From NCBI GenBank assembly GCA_030156255.1, contig JASGMV010000015.1:1-63506 (forward strand): a DNA stretch of 63,506 nt, given 5' to 3'. The notes under the pieces are model-generated. The model was not told the DNA's origin, ran no database searches, and saw only the letters and a list, made by a program, of their open reading frames with translations. Source of the DNA: Desulfovibrionales bacterium. Its GTDB lineage: Bacteria > Desulfobacterota > Desulfovibrionia > Desulfovibrionales > Desulfovibrionaceae. This document shows positions 42,740 to 52,056 of the stretch, one piece after another; positions within the stretch are counted from its first letter, which is position 1, and each line of letters begins with the position of its first letter. Position numbers and translations under genes: made by a program.

Positions 42740-44836
42740 ATGATCCTCACATCGGGACTGACGCTATTCGGCATCGGCTTGGCCGCGGCGGCCATTCTGG
42801 CCGTGGCCTCCAAGCTGCTGTACGTCAAAGAGGACCCGCGGATCGCCCTCATCGAAGACGGCCTGCCCGGCGCGAACTGCGGCGGCTGCGGTTATCCTGG
42901 ATGTTCGGGCGCCGCGGCGGCCATCGTGGCCGGCAAGGCCCCGGCCTCGATCTGCATCGTCGCCGACGCCGAGGCCAAACTGGTCATCGCCGGCATCATG
43001 GGCCAAGAGGTCATCGAACGCGAGCCCGAACTCGCCATTCGCGACTGCTCGGGCGGCTCCCGCGCCGCGGACCTGTTCTACTACGAGGGCGCCCTGGACT
43101 GCGTCGCCGCGCACCAACTGTACGGCGGCTCCAAATACTGCCCCGACGGCTGTCTGGGCCTCGGCTCGTGCGTGCGGGCCTGCCCGTTCCAAGCCATCCA
43201 GATGGGGCCGGACAATCTGCCGATCATCGACCCCGAAGCCTGCAAAGCCTGCGGCAAGTGCGTGGACACCTGCCCCCGCGGCGTCATCCACGTGGCGGGC
43301 ATGAGCAGCAGGCTGCTGCATCTGAACGAGGTCAACGACTGCCTGGCGCCCTGCCGGCAGAAATGCCCCGGCCAGATCAACATTCCCAGATACATCGAAC
43401 AAATCAAGGCCGGCGACTACGACGGCGCGGTGATGACCATCAAGGAGCGCAACCCTCTGCTGGTCACTTGCGGCCGGGTCTGCCCCCGTCCTTGCGAAAC
43501 CGCCTGCCGCCGGCAGTACGTCGACGACTCCGTGGGCATCAACATGCTCAAGAGGTTCGTGGCCGACCGGGAACTGAATTCGGGCAAACACCTGCCCATT
43601 CCCTGCGCCGCGGACACGGGCAAAAAAGCGGCCATCATCGGCGGCGGCCCGGCCGGCCTCTCCTGCGCCTACTTCCTGCGCAGGCTGGGCCACAGTCCGA
43701 CGATCTTCGAAGCCATGCCCGCCCTCGGCGGACAGCTTCGTTACGGCATCCCTGAATACCGGCTGCCCAAGGCCGACCTCGACTGGGAAATCCAGGGCAT
43801 TCTCGACCTCGGCGTGGACGTCCATTTGAACACCAAATTCGGTGTGGACGTCACCATCGACTCCCTCCGGGAGCAGGGCTTCGAGGCCATCTTCCTCGGT
43901 CTCGGCGCCTGGACGGCCAGCGGCATGTACACCGAAGGCGAAGACCTGGACGGCGTGATGGGCGGCATCGAGTTCCTCACGGCCCACGCGCTGGGCCAGG
44001 GCCCGGACGTCGGCAAGCGCGTCATCGTGGTCGGAGGCGGCAACACCGCTATCGACGCGGCCCGCACCAGCGTGCGCCTGGGAGCGGACGTCACCCTCAT
44101 GTACCGCCGCACGCGCAAGGAAATGCCGGCCAACCCCGAGGAAATCGTCGGCGCCGAGGAAGAGGGCGTGAACCTCAAATTCCTGGCCGCGCCGGCTCGC
44201 GTTATCGGCGATGAAAACGGCAGGGCCGTGGCTCTGGAGTACTTCGAGATGGAGCTGGGCGAACCCGACGAGTCGGGACGGCGTCGGCCGATCAAGAAGG
44301 AAGGCTCCGAGTCGACCATGGAGGCCGACCTGATCATCGCGGCCATCGGCCAGCGGCCTGACTTGGCCTGCCTGTATGACGACTCCGACAGCTGCCCTCT
44401 GGAAACCACCAAATGGCAGACCATCGTCGCCGATGAGAACACCTTCGAAACGGCCGTTCCCGGCGTGTTCACCGCCGGCGACGTGTACACCGGGCCGGAC
44501 CTGGTCATCTCGGCCATCGGCGACGGCAGAAAAGCCGCCCGGTCCATGCACTACTATCTGACCGAAGGCCAAATTCCGGTTTCCAAGAATGCCCAGAAGG
44601 GAATGAACCCCCTCTCGTTGTTCAAGGAAATCGACAACGTCCAACACAAAGATCGCGCCGTCATGCCGCACCTTTGCCATGGCGACGAGCGCACCTGCAC
44701 CTTCAACGAGGTGGAAGGCGCGTTGACGGAAGAACAAGCTCTGGCCGAAGCCGACCGCTGCCTGCGTTGCGGCACCGTCTGCTACGACCAGGACATGGAG
44801 GCGCAACTGCCCCTTCAGGAGCATGCGGCCCAATAA
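42740..44836 (+). CDS. rnfB: RnfB fused to a GltD-like NAD(P)H/FAD oxidoreductase
   Basis: A 698-residue protein, far longer than ordinary RnfB (about 180-330). Residues 1-30 form the membrane anchor. The RnfB cluster motif (GANCGGCGYPGCSGAAAA) and two ferredoxin-type [4Fe-4S] motifs (CLGLGSCVRACP, CKACGKCVDTCP) follow to about 190. Residues about 200-690 are a glutamate-synthase-small-subunit/NfnB-like module: cysteine motifs CLAPCRQKCP and CGRVCPRPCETACRR, FAD site AIIGGGPAGLSCAYFLRRLG near 297, NAD(P) site VIVVGGGNTAIDAA near 430 and a last cysteine pair CLRCGTVC. It would bring its own NAD(P)H site to the complex, which fits the loss of that site in RnfC. Confidence 0.92.
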   Translation: MILTSGLTLFGIGLAAAAILAVASKLLYVKEDPRIALIEDGLPGANCGGCGYPGCSGAAAAIVAGKAPASICIVADAEAKLVIAGIMGQEVIEREPELAIRDCSGGSRAADLFYYEGALDCVAAHQLYGGSKYCPDGCLGLGSCVRACPFQAIQMGPDNLPIIDPEACKACGKCVDTCPRGVIHVAGMSSRLLHLNEVNDCLAPCRQKCPGQINIPRYIEQIKAGDYDGAVMTIKERNPLLVTCGRVCPRPCETACRRQYVDDSVGINMLKRFVADRELNSGKHLPIPCAADTGKKAAIIGGGPAGLSCAYFLRRLGHSPTIFEAMPALGGQLRYGIPEYRLPKADLDWEIQGILDLGVDVHLNTKFGVDVTIDSLREQGFEAIFLGLGAWTASGMYTEGEDLDGVMGGIEFLTAHALGQGPDVGKRVIVVGGGNTAIDAARTSVRLGADVTLMYRRTRKEMPANPEEIVGAEEEGVNLKFLAAPARVIGDENGRAVALEYFEMELGEPDESGRRRPIKKEGSESTMEADLIIAAIGQRPDLACLYDDSDSCPLETTKWQTIVADENTFETAVPGVFTAGDVYTGPDLVISAIGDGRKAARSMHYYLTEGQIPVSKNAQKGMNPLSLFKEIDNVQHKDRAVMPHLCHGDERTCTFNEVEGALTEEQALAEADRCLRCGTVCYDQDMEAQLPLQEHAAQ

Positions 44837-45378
44837 CGGATAGTTTCATCCCCACATAGGAGGGCGTAGCGCCAACTCACCCCGCAAGCCGCAGTGGCGC
44901 GCGCACGGAGGGTTTGTTCGCCTCAAGACGAACAAACCCTCCGCCTCCGCCTGGGCCGCTCGCAAAGATGACCGGCATAAAGCCGCCTCAATCCCCCCCG
45001 GCGCAGGCTCGCAGCGGAACCGCCAGAGACATTCCACACCATGCGACGAACGCCGTCCCCCTTGAATGGACGCCGACCTTCCGTCGACGCCGACGAAGCC
45101 GCACCGAGTCGCCCGCGGGTATCCGAACGGAATTCGACTTCTTCCGGCTCCGAACCGCGCGCCCTGGTCTAAGGATTCCCCCTTCTTGTTGCGCTCCGGG
45201 ATGAAAAATTGGACAATGCTCCGGTTGGCCGAAAAATCCATCGCCAAACGTTTGAGCGCCGCCCCGGACGGCGCTCTCGAACGTTGCGAGGCATGCGCCG
45301 CCAGAAGCGCCGGTTGCATGCATGAGACAGAGCGCCCATGAATTTGACACTCCATCCCCGGCCCGAAAGGCTTCCCTC
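44837..45378. other. 542-nt gap between rnfB and the MFS-ApbE gene, with a 14-bp hairpin
   Basis: GGAGGGTTTGTTCG at 44907-44920 pairs perfectly with 44929-44942 (loop CCTCAAGA). It lacks a T-run but is the probable end, or a processing site, of the rnf transcript. The remaining sequence to 45378 holds no supported gene. Whether the MFS-ApbE gene is read from the rnf promoter or its own is unclear. Confidence 0.5.
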
Positions 45379-47625
45379 ATGAATCGCGCCTCCAGCGCGA
45401 CCGACTCGGCGCAGTCGCTCGCCTCCAGCTCCGATCGCGCTCCCAAAGCCATCATCGCGGCCGGCTTCGTTTCCGCCCTCGGGATCGGGTTGTTTTCCTT
45501 CATTCTTCCCCTGCTCAGCCTGGACGACCGCATCAGCGGCGCGTGGATCGGCTCGGTCTTCGCCTTGTATTTCGCAGCCAAGCTCGCAGCCTCGCCCGTA
45601 TCCGGCCTCTGGTCGGACAAGTCGGGGCCGCGCCGGCCCATGCTCGCCTCGGCCCTCATCGGCGTCGCCGCTCCATTGGCCTACCTGCTCGCTCCGACCT
45701 TGCCCGTGCTGTACGCCGTCCAAATGGCTCTGGGCTTGGCCGGAGGGCTGATGCGCCCCGCGGCCCTGGCCGCCCTGGCCTCCAGCCTGCCGGACGCCCG
45801 ACGCTCCCAATGGTTCGGCCTCAACAGCGCCGCCTTCAACATCGCCGTTTTCCTGGGGCCGCTTCTCGGCGGCCTCTTGTATTGGAGTCGGGAAATCCAG
45901 CCTGTGGTCTGGGGGTTGTGCGGCTGCATGTTGCTGTCCGCCGCTACGATTCTGTTGATTCCCCCCGTGAAGACAACATCGGCTCCAGCGTCCGCCGACG
46001 CCCCTTCCCGGCCGACAGCCCCCCGGAAAGACCTCGGAGCCCTACTGCTGGCCATCGGCGGCCGCGCTCTGGGCATCGGAACGGTGACGGCTTTCTACCC
46101 GATCCTGCTGGCCCAGACCCTGGCCTTCAACGGGCTGAAATTGGCCCTGGTCTTCTCTGCGGCGAGCCTGACATCCTGCGTGGGACTGCCGGTTTTCGGC
46201 AAACTGCTGGCCGGCAAAAACGAACGCCTGCTGACGGGCGTGGGCATTCTCCTGAGTTCGGTCGCTCTGTTTGCGCTCGGACTCTGCCGGGAAAGCTGGC
46301 AGTTCGTTGCAGCCGGCTGCGCCATCGGGTTGGGCGCGTCCATTTCCGCTCCCCCCTCCATGGTGCTGGCCGCCCGCCTCTCCCCCAGCAAGGGTGGAAC
46401 TTTCGGAGCAGCCCAGGCGACCGTGGCCGTGGGATTGCTTGTCGGCCCCATGCTGGGCGGCGCAGCGGCAGCCTGGGGACACAACGTCGGCTCCGCCTTG
46501 GAGCTGGCAGCCATCGGCGGCGTCGCGCTGTGCCTGCCGATTCTGTTTTCGGGCCTCAAGCGCATCCCCGGTTGGGGAGCCGCCTATTTCTGGCTGTCCG
46601 CCTGCACGGGCGTCCTGCTCCTGGCCGTCATGGCCGCGACCACGACCATCGCAGGCCATCAGAACCGAGGCGGCGGCTCCCTCCATCGCTTCGCGGGCGT
46701 CGCCATGGGGACCCTCATCAAGCTGACCATCGAAGCGCCCAATGAAATCAAGGCGAAAGACGCTGCGGACAGCGCCATGTCGTTGATCCGCGAACTGCAA
46801 AAGGATCTGGACTACCGCAATCCCCAAGGCTCCATCGCCAAGATCAATCAAAATGCGGGCGTGCGCTCTGTTCGCCCGTCGCCTCTGGCCTTCGAACTGC
46901 TGCAGCGCTCGCTCGATTTCAGCGCCAAGACGGGCGGCGTGTTCGATCCGACCATCGGCGCGTTGACCACCTCGCCGATTTATTTCGCGTTGGACGACCA
47001 AATCGCCCGGAAGGATAGAGAGTTCGTGGACTACCGGCTGGTGCGCCTGCAGCCGGCGACCGGCGGCGTCCGGCTGGAGAAGAAAGGCATGGCCCTCGAC
47101 CTGGGCGGGATCGCCAAAGGAGCGATCATCGACGCCGCCGTGGCCGCCTTGCGGGAGCTTGGCGTGAAGGCCGGCGTGGTGGAGGCCGGCGGAGACTTCT
47201 ACTGCTTCGGCGACAGGGACTGGCGGGTCGGCATCCGCAATCCCAGGGGATCGGGGATCCTCGGCGCCATCACCGTCCGGGAGAAAGGAGTCTGCGGCTC
47301 CGGGGACTATCAGCGGTTCGTCATGGTGGAGCAGGGCCAGAGCCTGGAGCGCCGCCACCACATCATCGACCCGCGGACCATGCACTCGGCGGGGCAAAGC
47401 ATCGGCGTGACCGTTGTCGCGGACAACGCGGAGCAAGCGGACGCCCTCGCCACGACGCTTTTCATCATGGGGCCGGCCAAGGGACAGGCCTTCCTGCAGC
47501 GCTATTATCCAAACGCCTCGGCCCAATGGGTTGGCGACGACCTGAACATCGTCGATTCCCAAAACTTCCCCGCCGCCGTTGACGTTGCTTCGCAGCCGGA
47601 AAGGAGCGTCGAAGAAGCGTTTTAA
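45379..47625 (+). CDS. MFS transporter-ApbE fusion (FAD:protein FMN transferase)
   Basis: A 748-residue protein in a single uninterrupted frame. Residues about 20-400 are a 12-helix MFS transporter (LWSDKSGPRRPMLASALIGV is its loop 2-3 motif). A thirteenth hydrophobic segment near 410-430 leads to an ApbE domain (about 435-735). All ApbE marks are present: the AGVAMGT start, LDLGGIAKGAIID near 574, EAGGDFY, GSGDYQRF, HHIIDPRTM near 661 and the metal aspartate in QADALATTLF. Its job is transfer of FMN from FAD to threonine in (S/T)GATxx motifs such as that of RnfG. The MFS part replaces the usual lipobox and could import or position FAD. The ATG at 45379 (AAAGG upstream) is preferred; 45322 is possible. 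Confidence 0.9.
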   Translation: MNRASSATDSAQSLASSSDRAPKAIIAAGFVSALGIGLFSFILPLLSLDDRISGAWIGSVFALYFAAKLAASPVSGLWSDKSGPRRPMLASALIGVAAPLAYLLAPTLPVLYAVQMALGLAGGLMRPAALAALASSLPDARRSQWFGLNSAAFNIAVFLGPLLGGLLYWSREIQPVVWGLCGCMLLSAATILLIPPVKTTSAPASADAPSRPTAPRKDLGALLLAIGGRALGIGTVTAFYPILLAQTLAFNGLKLALVFSAASLTSCVGLPVFGKLLAGKNERLLTGVGILLSSVALFALGLCRESWQFVAAGCAIGLGASISAPPSMVLAARLSPSKGGTFGAAQATVAVGLLVGPMLGGAAAAWGHNVGSALELAAIGGVALCLPILFSGLKRIPGWGAAYFWLSACTGVLLLAVMAATTTIAGHQNRGGGSLHRFAGVAMGTLIKLTIEAPNEIKAKDAADSAMSLIRELQKDLDYRNPQGSIAKINQNAGVRSVRPSPLAFELLQRSLDFSAKTGGVFDPTIGALTTSPIYFALDDQIARKDREFVDYRLVRLQPATGGVRLEKKGMALDLGGIAKGAIIDAAVAALRELGVKAGVVEAGGDFYCFGDRDWRVGIRNPRGSGILGAITVREKGVCGSGDYQRFVMVEQGQSLERRHHIIDPRTMHSAGQSIGVTVVADNAEQADALATTLFIMGPAKGQAFLQRYYPNASAQWVGDDLNIVDSQNFPAAVDVASQPERSVEEAF

Positions 47626-47689
47626 AGCAACCTTCGTTTGATGGAATCTGAATGGCTCGACATATAAAAATTTTTGAAGAGGGGCCCCT

Positions 47690-47721
47690 GGGGAGGAACT
47701 TTTTTCAAAAAGTTCCTCCCC
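47690..47721. terminator. Bidirectional terminator between convergent genes
   Basis: GGGGAGGAACTTTTT at 47690-47704 pairs with 47707-47721. The stem itself provides T-tracts in both directions, serving the MFS-ApbE gene (plus) and the envelope cluster (minus). Confidence 0.85.
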
Positions 47722-47746
47722 CGGAAAACTACCGCATTAAATCGCC

Positions 47747-49030
47747 CTATTGCGAAATATACACGTCCTTGCCCTGAAACTTCACATTCTTTTCCGGAAT
47801 GCTCAGCCCCTGGGCCTCCAGGACGCCATACAGCTCGCCGAAAACGAAGTCCTCCAGGGATGCGCCGGGAGCAAGCTGAAACACCAGCGAATTCCCCTGG
47901 ATTTCAGCATGCTGCACCATACTGGACGACATGGCCTGTTTGATTTTGTACAGAGTGCGCTTGGAATCCAAAGCCAGCGTCACGACGCCGGGGGTTGCGT
48001 CCTGCTTTTCGGCCCGGGCCTGGGCCATGGAGGACATGCGGCGGGCCTCCTTTTTCGCGTCGTTCATCAACAACGACGCAGCGTTCGCCGCCACCTCGCG
48101 CAAGCCGTCGCGGATCGCCACGGACGGCTGCTTCGGCGGGACCGTCACGGCGAACTCCTGGCTTCCCACCGACTTGGTTTCTCCCGACACCAAGTCCTGC
48201 AAAGAAATGGAGATGGCGGCCTTCAAAAGGCGCTCCACCTGATCGAAGTACAGCGAATCGATGCGGTAATACAGGATAATCGCGTTCTTGGAGGCGAACC
48301 TGTTGCGCACGGCGGCGACAAGCTTGCGGTTGATGACGAAGGATTCGGTTGCAGCGTCGAAATAGACCCCCACCAGAGGGTCGTCTCCCGAGACTTTGTA
48401 GGACTCCATGCCCTGGGTCGTATCCAGCCGGGTCAACTGCAGCCCTTCCTTGTTGGCCTGGGCGATGACGGCGTCCCGGATGGCCCGCTGAAACGAGGTG
48501 TAAAAGACCACGAAGGGCCCCAGTCCCCTCAGCTTGCGCACGCCGTCCGCGTCCTCAGCGTCGAGGATCATGGAAATGTTCGCGATGGTGGGAGGCTCCT
48601 CCATGATGACGATGGTCACCGAGGCCTTTCCGGACTGGGCCCCGCAACCGAGCTCCTCCAACCGCCGGTTGATGAGCGAGTCGTCGATTTGGACGCGAAA
48701 CGAGGCCTTGGCCTCTCCGTTGGCGAAGGACAAGTTCTGCATGGTCATCCGTTTGACCAGCGATGCGCTGTCGGAGGCCATTCGCTCCACGCAGGACGCG
48801 TCGGCGCCGGGGCTGACGCGATCGATGTAATTGATCACGGCCTGCTCCGCGGCCTTGCTTTCCGCCAGCTTTTTGGCCTGAAAACGGCTGGCGGCGGACA
48901 CGGTCACCGTGGCGCCGACTTCCTCGTGCGCCTGAACCGGCAGGGCGAACAGGACCAGCGCCGCGACCGCGAGCAGACTGCACGCAAAAAACCGGAAGCG
49001 ACGTTGACGAAAGAAATTTGCAGCTCGCAT
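47747..49030 (-). CDS. Exported protein of unknown family, last gene of the envelope cluster
   Basis: A 427-residue protein with a clear signal peptide (basic N-terminus, FACSLLAVAALVLFALPVQA, cleavage before HEE). No family recognised. The N-terminal mature part (VTVSAASRFQAKKLAESKAA) resembles the repeated-helix start of FlgT/LPP20-type envelope proteins. The middle alternates predicted strands and helices with KASVTIVIMEEPPTIANISM. Only two cysteines in the mature part, possibly a disulfide. Lies 21 nt downstream of the lipoprotein gene ending at 49052, so same operon. Function unknown. Confidence 0.75.
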   Translation of the reverse strand: MRAANFFRQRRFRFFACSLLAVAALVLFALPVQAHEEVGATVTVSAASRFQAKKLAESKAAEQAVINYIDRVSPGADASCVERMASDSASLVKRMTMQNLSFANGEAKASFRVQIDDSLINRRLEELGCGAQSGKASVTIVIMEEPPTIANISMILDAEDADGVRKLRGLGPFVVFYTSFQRAIRDAVIAQANKEGLQLTRLDTTQGMESYKVSGDDPLVGVYFDAATESFVINRKLVAAVRNRFASKNAIILYYRIDSLYFDQVERLLKAAISISLQDLVSGETKSVGSQEFAVTVPPKQPSVAIRDGLREVAANAASLLMNDAKKEARRMSSMAQARAEKQDATPGVVTLALDSKRTLYKIKQAMSSSMVQHAEIQGNSLVFQLAPGASLEDFVFGELYGVLEAQGLSIPEKNVKFQGKDVYISQ

Positions 49031-49051
49031 CGGGAACGTTCTCCTTGCAGA

Positions 49052-50632
49052 CTATTTCAACTTGGTGTGGTCCTTGGCCGCGTCCAACGCCCCCTCGCTC
49101 TCGACGACGCGATCCGAGAGGTCCAGGGCCAGCAGACATCGGCCGAGTCCGTCGGCCATATCCTGATCCGAGGAGGCGAAGTTGTAGAAAGCGTACCGGT
49201 ACAGCTCCAGCGCCCTCTCGAAATCTCCCGTCCCTTCCAATGAAAGGCCAAGGTTGTACATATCCTTGGTGCAACCCGACAAATGATTCCTGGCCATCCG
49301 GGCCAGATCTTCATCCGCAGGAGGAACAAAAGGGGTGCGCGCTTCCGGCGCCTTGTCCGCCTGGTCCGCGTCATGATCCTTCTTCAGGTCGCGCAGCACC
49401 ACCTGCCGGGCCGCGCCCTCGAAGTCCATGGTGTCCATCATCTCGGCGGCCAGGTCCCTGTATCCTCCCATGATCTTGGTCGAAAGATACTTCGCCGCCC
49501 CCGCGTAGGCTTCGGTTATCAACAAGGTTTTGGTCTTTTTGTCCTGCCCGGCCACGACCACGTCGAAATCCACGGAATGCGGCTGGATCATCGCCTTGAG
49601 CCTGTTCGCCACGCTGGACAGCAGTTCGTCCTCGGCGGCGAGCTCCGGGGGGACGCTGTCTTCATTCCGGACAACACCTTTCTCCAGCTGGGATTTGCCG
49701 CTCGTCGCGGGTTCGTCGGCTTCGGCGTTACCGATGTCGCCCACTGCTTCGACCGTCGAAGCGGCGGCGCCGATGATCCCGCCCGTGAGCGCGATCACCC
49801 CACCCACAAGCTGCAACGGAACAGGGCCTTGCGCAGTTGATTGGGCCAAATCAGCGGAACCCTGCGTGACGCTTGCGCCAACGCCGTTCTGCTCCGAGTC
49901 GGGCTCGGCGCCGGACGCCTCGACGTCCTCCCCTTTGAGGATCGAGGTGCGGTCGGTTCCGGCTTTCACGTTCAACAGCTCAAGCGTCTTCGAATACTCG
50001 CCGTTGAACATCATCGCCGGCCGCTTGGCGATCACGAAGGTATGCGCGACTTTGGCCACGCGCCCGTTTTTATCGACGCGGTACAGGGACAAGCCCAGCA
50101 TCAGCGACGCCGTCACGGCCCGGTATTTGGACTGGTAGAATTCGTCCCAGCGCTTGGTGGTCAGTTCCGCCGTGCAGTAGACGGGTTTGCCGTCGGTGTG
50201 GCCGCAGACGTACTTGCGCACGGTCCACGCCCGGAGGTTTATTTTGGCCGGTTCGAAATTTTTGTTCTCGTCCGAGACCTGCCACCAGACCCGGCCGTAC
50301 AATACGGCGTCGAGTCGGCTTTCGGGCCTGGCGGCCGAATTGATGCGCGCGATGCTGCGCTCCACGTCCAGGTCCACGAGTTGGTAGTGGGGCTCACTGG
50401 AGAGCACGTCGGCCACGGTCTGGCGCGCAAGCTCGCAAGTCCTTCGGTCGGCGGCGAAGGAGCCCATCGCGACGTCCGGTTTGATGGAGTTGAAAGACAG
50501 CAAGGCGATCTTGCTGACCCCGCTCAGCTTCAGTTCGCCAGGCTGCAGCATTTTGATCTTGACTTTCTGCACGCAGCCCGAGGACAGCATGACGACCAGA
50601 ACAGCGCAAAGGAGGATAAGCGCTCTTTTCAT
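49052..50632 (-). CDS. Lipoprotein, CsgG/LpoB-like N-terminus and TPR-like C-terminus
   Basis: A 526-residue lipoprotein from the ATG at 50632 (AAGGAG upstream). The lipobox is MLSSGC near residue 20. The segment LSGVSKIALLSFNSI followed by a helix and a strand resembles the nucleotide-binding-like fold of CsgG/LpoB-type outer-membrane lipoproteins. A small Gly/Ala-rich hydrophobic stretch lies near residue 270. The C-terminal 90 residues (MYNLGLSLEGTGDFERALEL) look like one or two TPR units. The start is 2 nt after the preceding stop. No function assigned; the family resemblance is by eye. Confidence 0.75.
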   Translation of the reverse strand: MKRALILLCAVLVVMLSSGCVQKVKIKMLQPGELKLSGVSKIALLSFNSIKPDVAMGSFAADRRTCELARQTVADVLSSEPHYQLVDLDVERSIARINSAARPESRLDAVLYGRVWWQVSDENKNFEPAKINLRAWTVRKYVCGHTDGKPVYCTAELTTKRWDEFYQSKYRAVTASLMLGLSLYRVDKNGRVAKVAHTFVIAKRPAMMFNGEYSKTLELLNVKAGTDRTSILKGEDVEASGAEPDSEQNGVGASVTQGSADLAQSTAQGPVPLQLVGGVIALTGGIIGAAASTVEAVGDIGNAEADEPATSGKSQLEKGVVRNEDSVPPELAAEDELLSSVANRLKAMIQPHSVDFDVVVAGQDKKTKTLLITEAYAGAAKYLSTKIMGGYRDLAAEMMDTMDFEGAARQVVLRDLKKDHDADQADKAPEARTPFVPPADEDLARMARNHLSGCTKDMYNLGLSLEGTGDFERALELYRYAFYNFASSDQDMADGLGRCLLALDLSDRVVESEGALDAAKDHTKLK

Positions 50633-50633
50633 T

Positions 50634-51878
50634 CTAGCGCTCCTTGTACAGTTTTTCATCGTATTGACGCGCTTTTTTGTCGATGTTGACCTGCTGCGAG
50701 GCTTCTATGAACAGCCTGGCGCGCTCCAAAGACTGCTTGGCCGAGGTGTTTGCCGGATCGGCTTCGACAGCCTGCCCGTACAAATCGAGCGCGGTGGAGA
50801 CGTCCCCCATGATTTCGGTGACGATCGCCATGTTTTCATAATCAGGAGAAAGAAAGCGCGATGCGTCGAGCAACTCCGCCTTCTTTTCCTCCTCCAGCTT
50901 CGCAAGGGCTTCGTCCGTCTCGGCCGCGGCCATTTGCGCATCATAGTCCTTGTTGATTTCAGCCGCCTCGGCCTCGTATTGCTTCTCATGCGCCGTAATC
51001 ACCGAATCCAGCCGGTTGTACGCTTCGGAAAACGCCGTAGCCTTCATCAAGGCGACCGCGGTTGCGTCGCCCTTTTCATTGACGTGCAGGACGTGGGACT
51101 CCTTGTGAGGCGAAATATCCTTCACCACCTGATCGACGGCGCCGCCGAACAGTTCATGGGCGATCTCGAACAAGGTCGGCTCCGCCCCGGGTTGCGCGTT
51201 CCCGCCCGCTTTCCGTTCATAGGACAAGTCGTCGAACACCTTGGAGTAGACGTTTTTTCCATGCGCATCCTGCAAGGCAACCCGCAAACTTCCTTTGGCT
51301 TCGACCCAAATGAAAGGAACGTTGCTGGTGACGATTTTCACTCGTCTGCGGTCCGGGTCCGGGAAGGAAACCGGGACGCCGTTCTTATTGGTCTTGATCG
51401 TATACGGCTGCGTTACGAGCTGGGTTTGGACGACGTCGACGCCCTTGGTGCGCTTGAGATTCACCTTGGCCGCTGTGATCAGCTTGGCCGTTCTCATGGC
51501 GCGGGCGCTTTTCACGTCATAGCCGTGCCTGGAGGCCCGCAGCTCCTTGCGAACCTGCGCCAATCCCTGGGCGTCGTCGTAAATGTCATCCCGGGCCTTG
51601 ATGAACCCGTTGGCGTACAATTGATCCTCAAAGCTCTCTTCCACGGCGTTGGCGAGTACGTTCTGGACGCTTCGCTTCGACTTGTAATTGCAGGACAGAT
51701 CGATCTGCGGCGGGGCGATGTCCAGATTCTCGATCGAGGAGATGTCCGTCACCGCATTGGGGGGCAGAACGTAGTCTGCGTAGACGGCGCGCTTTTTTGG
51801 CGCGCAACCTGCCGCGCAGAGCATGGCCAAGGCTGCAAGAAGTAGGGCGAGCCGATATCCTCGGCGGAAAGTTTGCAT
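50634..51878 (-). CDS. Lipoprotein with C-terminal helical/TPR-like region
   Basis: A 414-residue lipoprotein from the ATG at 51878 (AAGGAGACGCC upstream). Signal peptide with lipobox CAAGC near residue 25. The central part is beta-rich (VKIVTSNVPFIWVEAKGSLR); a charged coiled coil (EKQYEAEAAEINKDYDAQMA) and a TPR-like unit (IMGDVSTALDLYGQAVEADP) follow. Not recognised as a named family. It is directly coupled to the next lipoprotein gene (2-nt gap). Confidence 0.75.
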   Translation of the reverse strand: MQTFRRGYRLALLLAALAMLCAAGCAPKKRAVYADYVLPPNAVTDISSIENLDIAPPQIDLSCNYKSKRSVQNVLANAVEESFEDQLYANGFIKARDDIYDDAQGLAQVRKELRASRHGYDVKSARAMRTAKLITAAKVNLKRTKGVDVVQTQLVTQPYTIKTNKNGVPVSFPDPDRRRVKIVTSNVPFIWVEAKGSLRVALQDAHGKNVYSKVFDDLSYERKAGGNAQPGAEPTLFEIAHELFGGAVDQVVKDISPHKESHVLHVNEKGDATAVALMKATAFSEAYNRLDSVITAHEKQYEAEAAEINKDYDAQMAAAETDEALAKLEEEKKAELLDASRFLSPDYENMAIVTEIMGDVSTALDLYGQAVEADPANTSAKQSLERARLFIEASQQVNIDKKARQYDEKLYKER

Positions 51879-52056
51879 ATGGCGTCTCCTTGACAAAGCT
51901 TTCTTGGCGAGAACCCCGTGCGGTATCCGCGAAATGTATAATCCGTTCATTTCGTTTGAGATCGTTCAGCGGGGAAAACGTGAATTTCAGTTGAACGCAC
52001 GCCGCCTTCCGCGTCGCGTCGCATCAGTTCTTGGCGTTGCGCGGCCGAACGCGACA

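Noticed and set aside
42764-44833. Long open frame antisense to rnfB
   Set aside because: Shadow frame caused by high G+C; no domains and no ribosome site.
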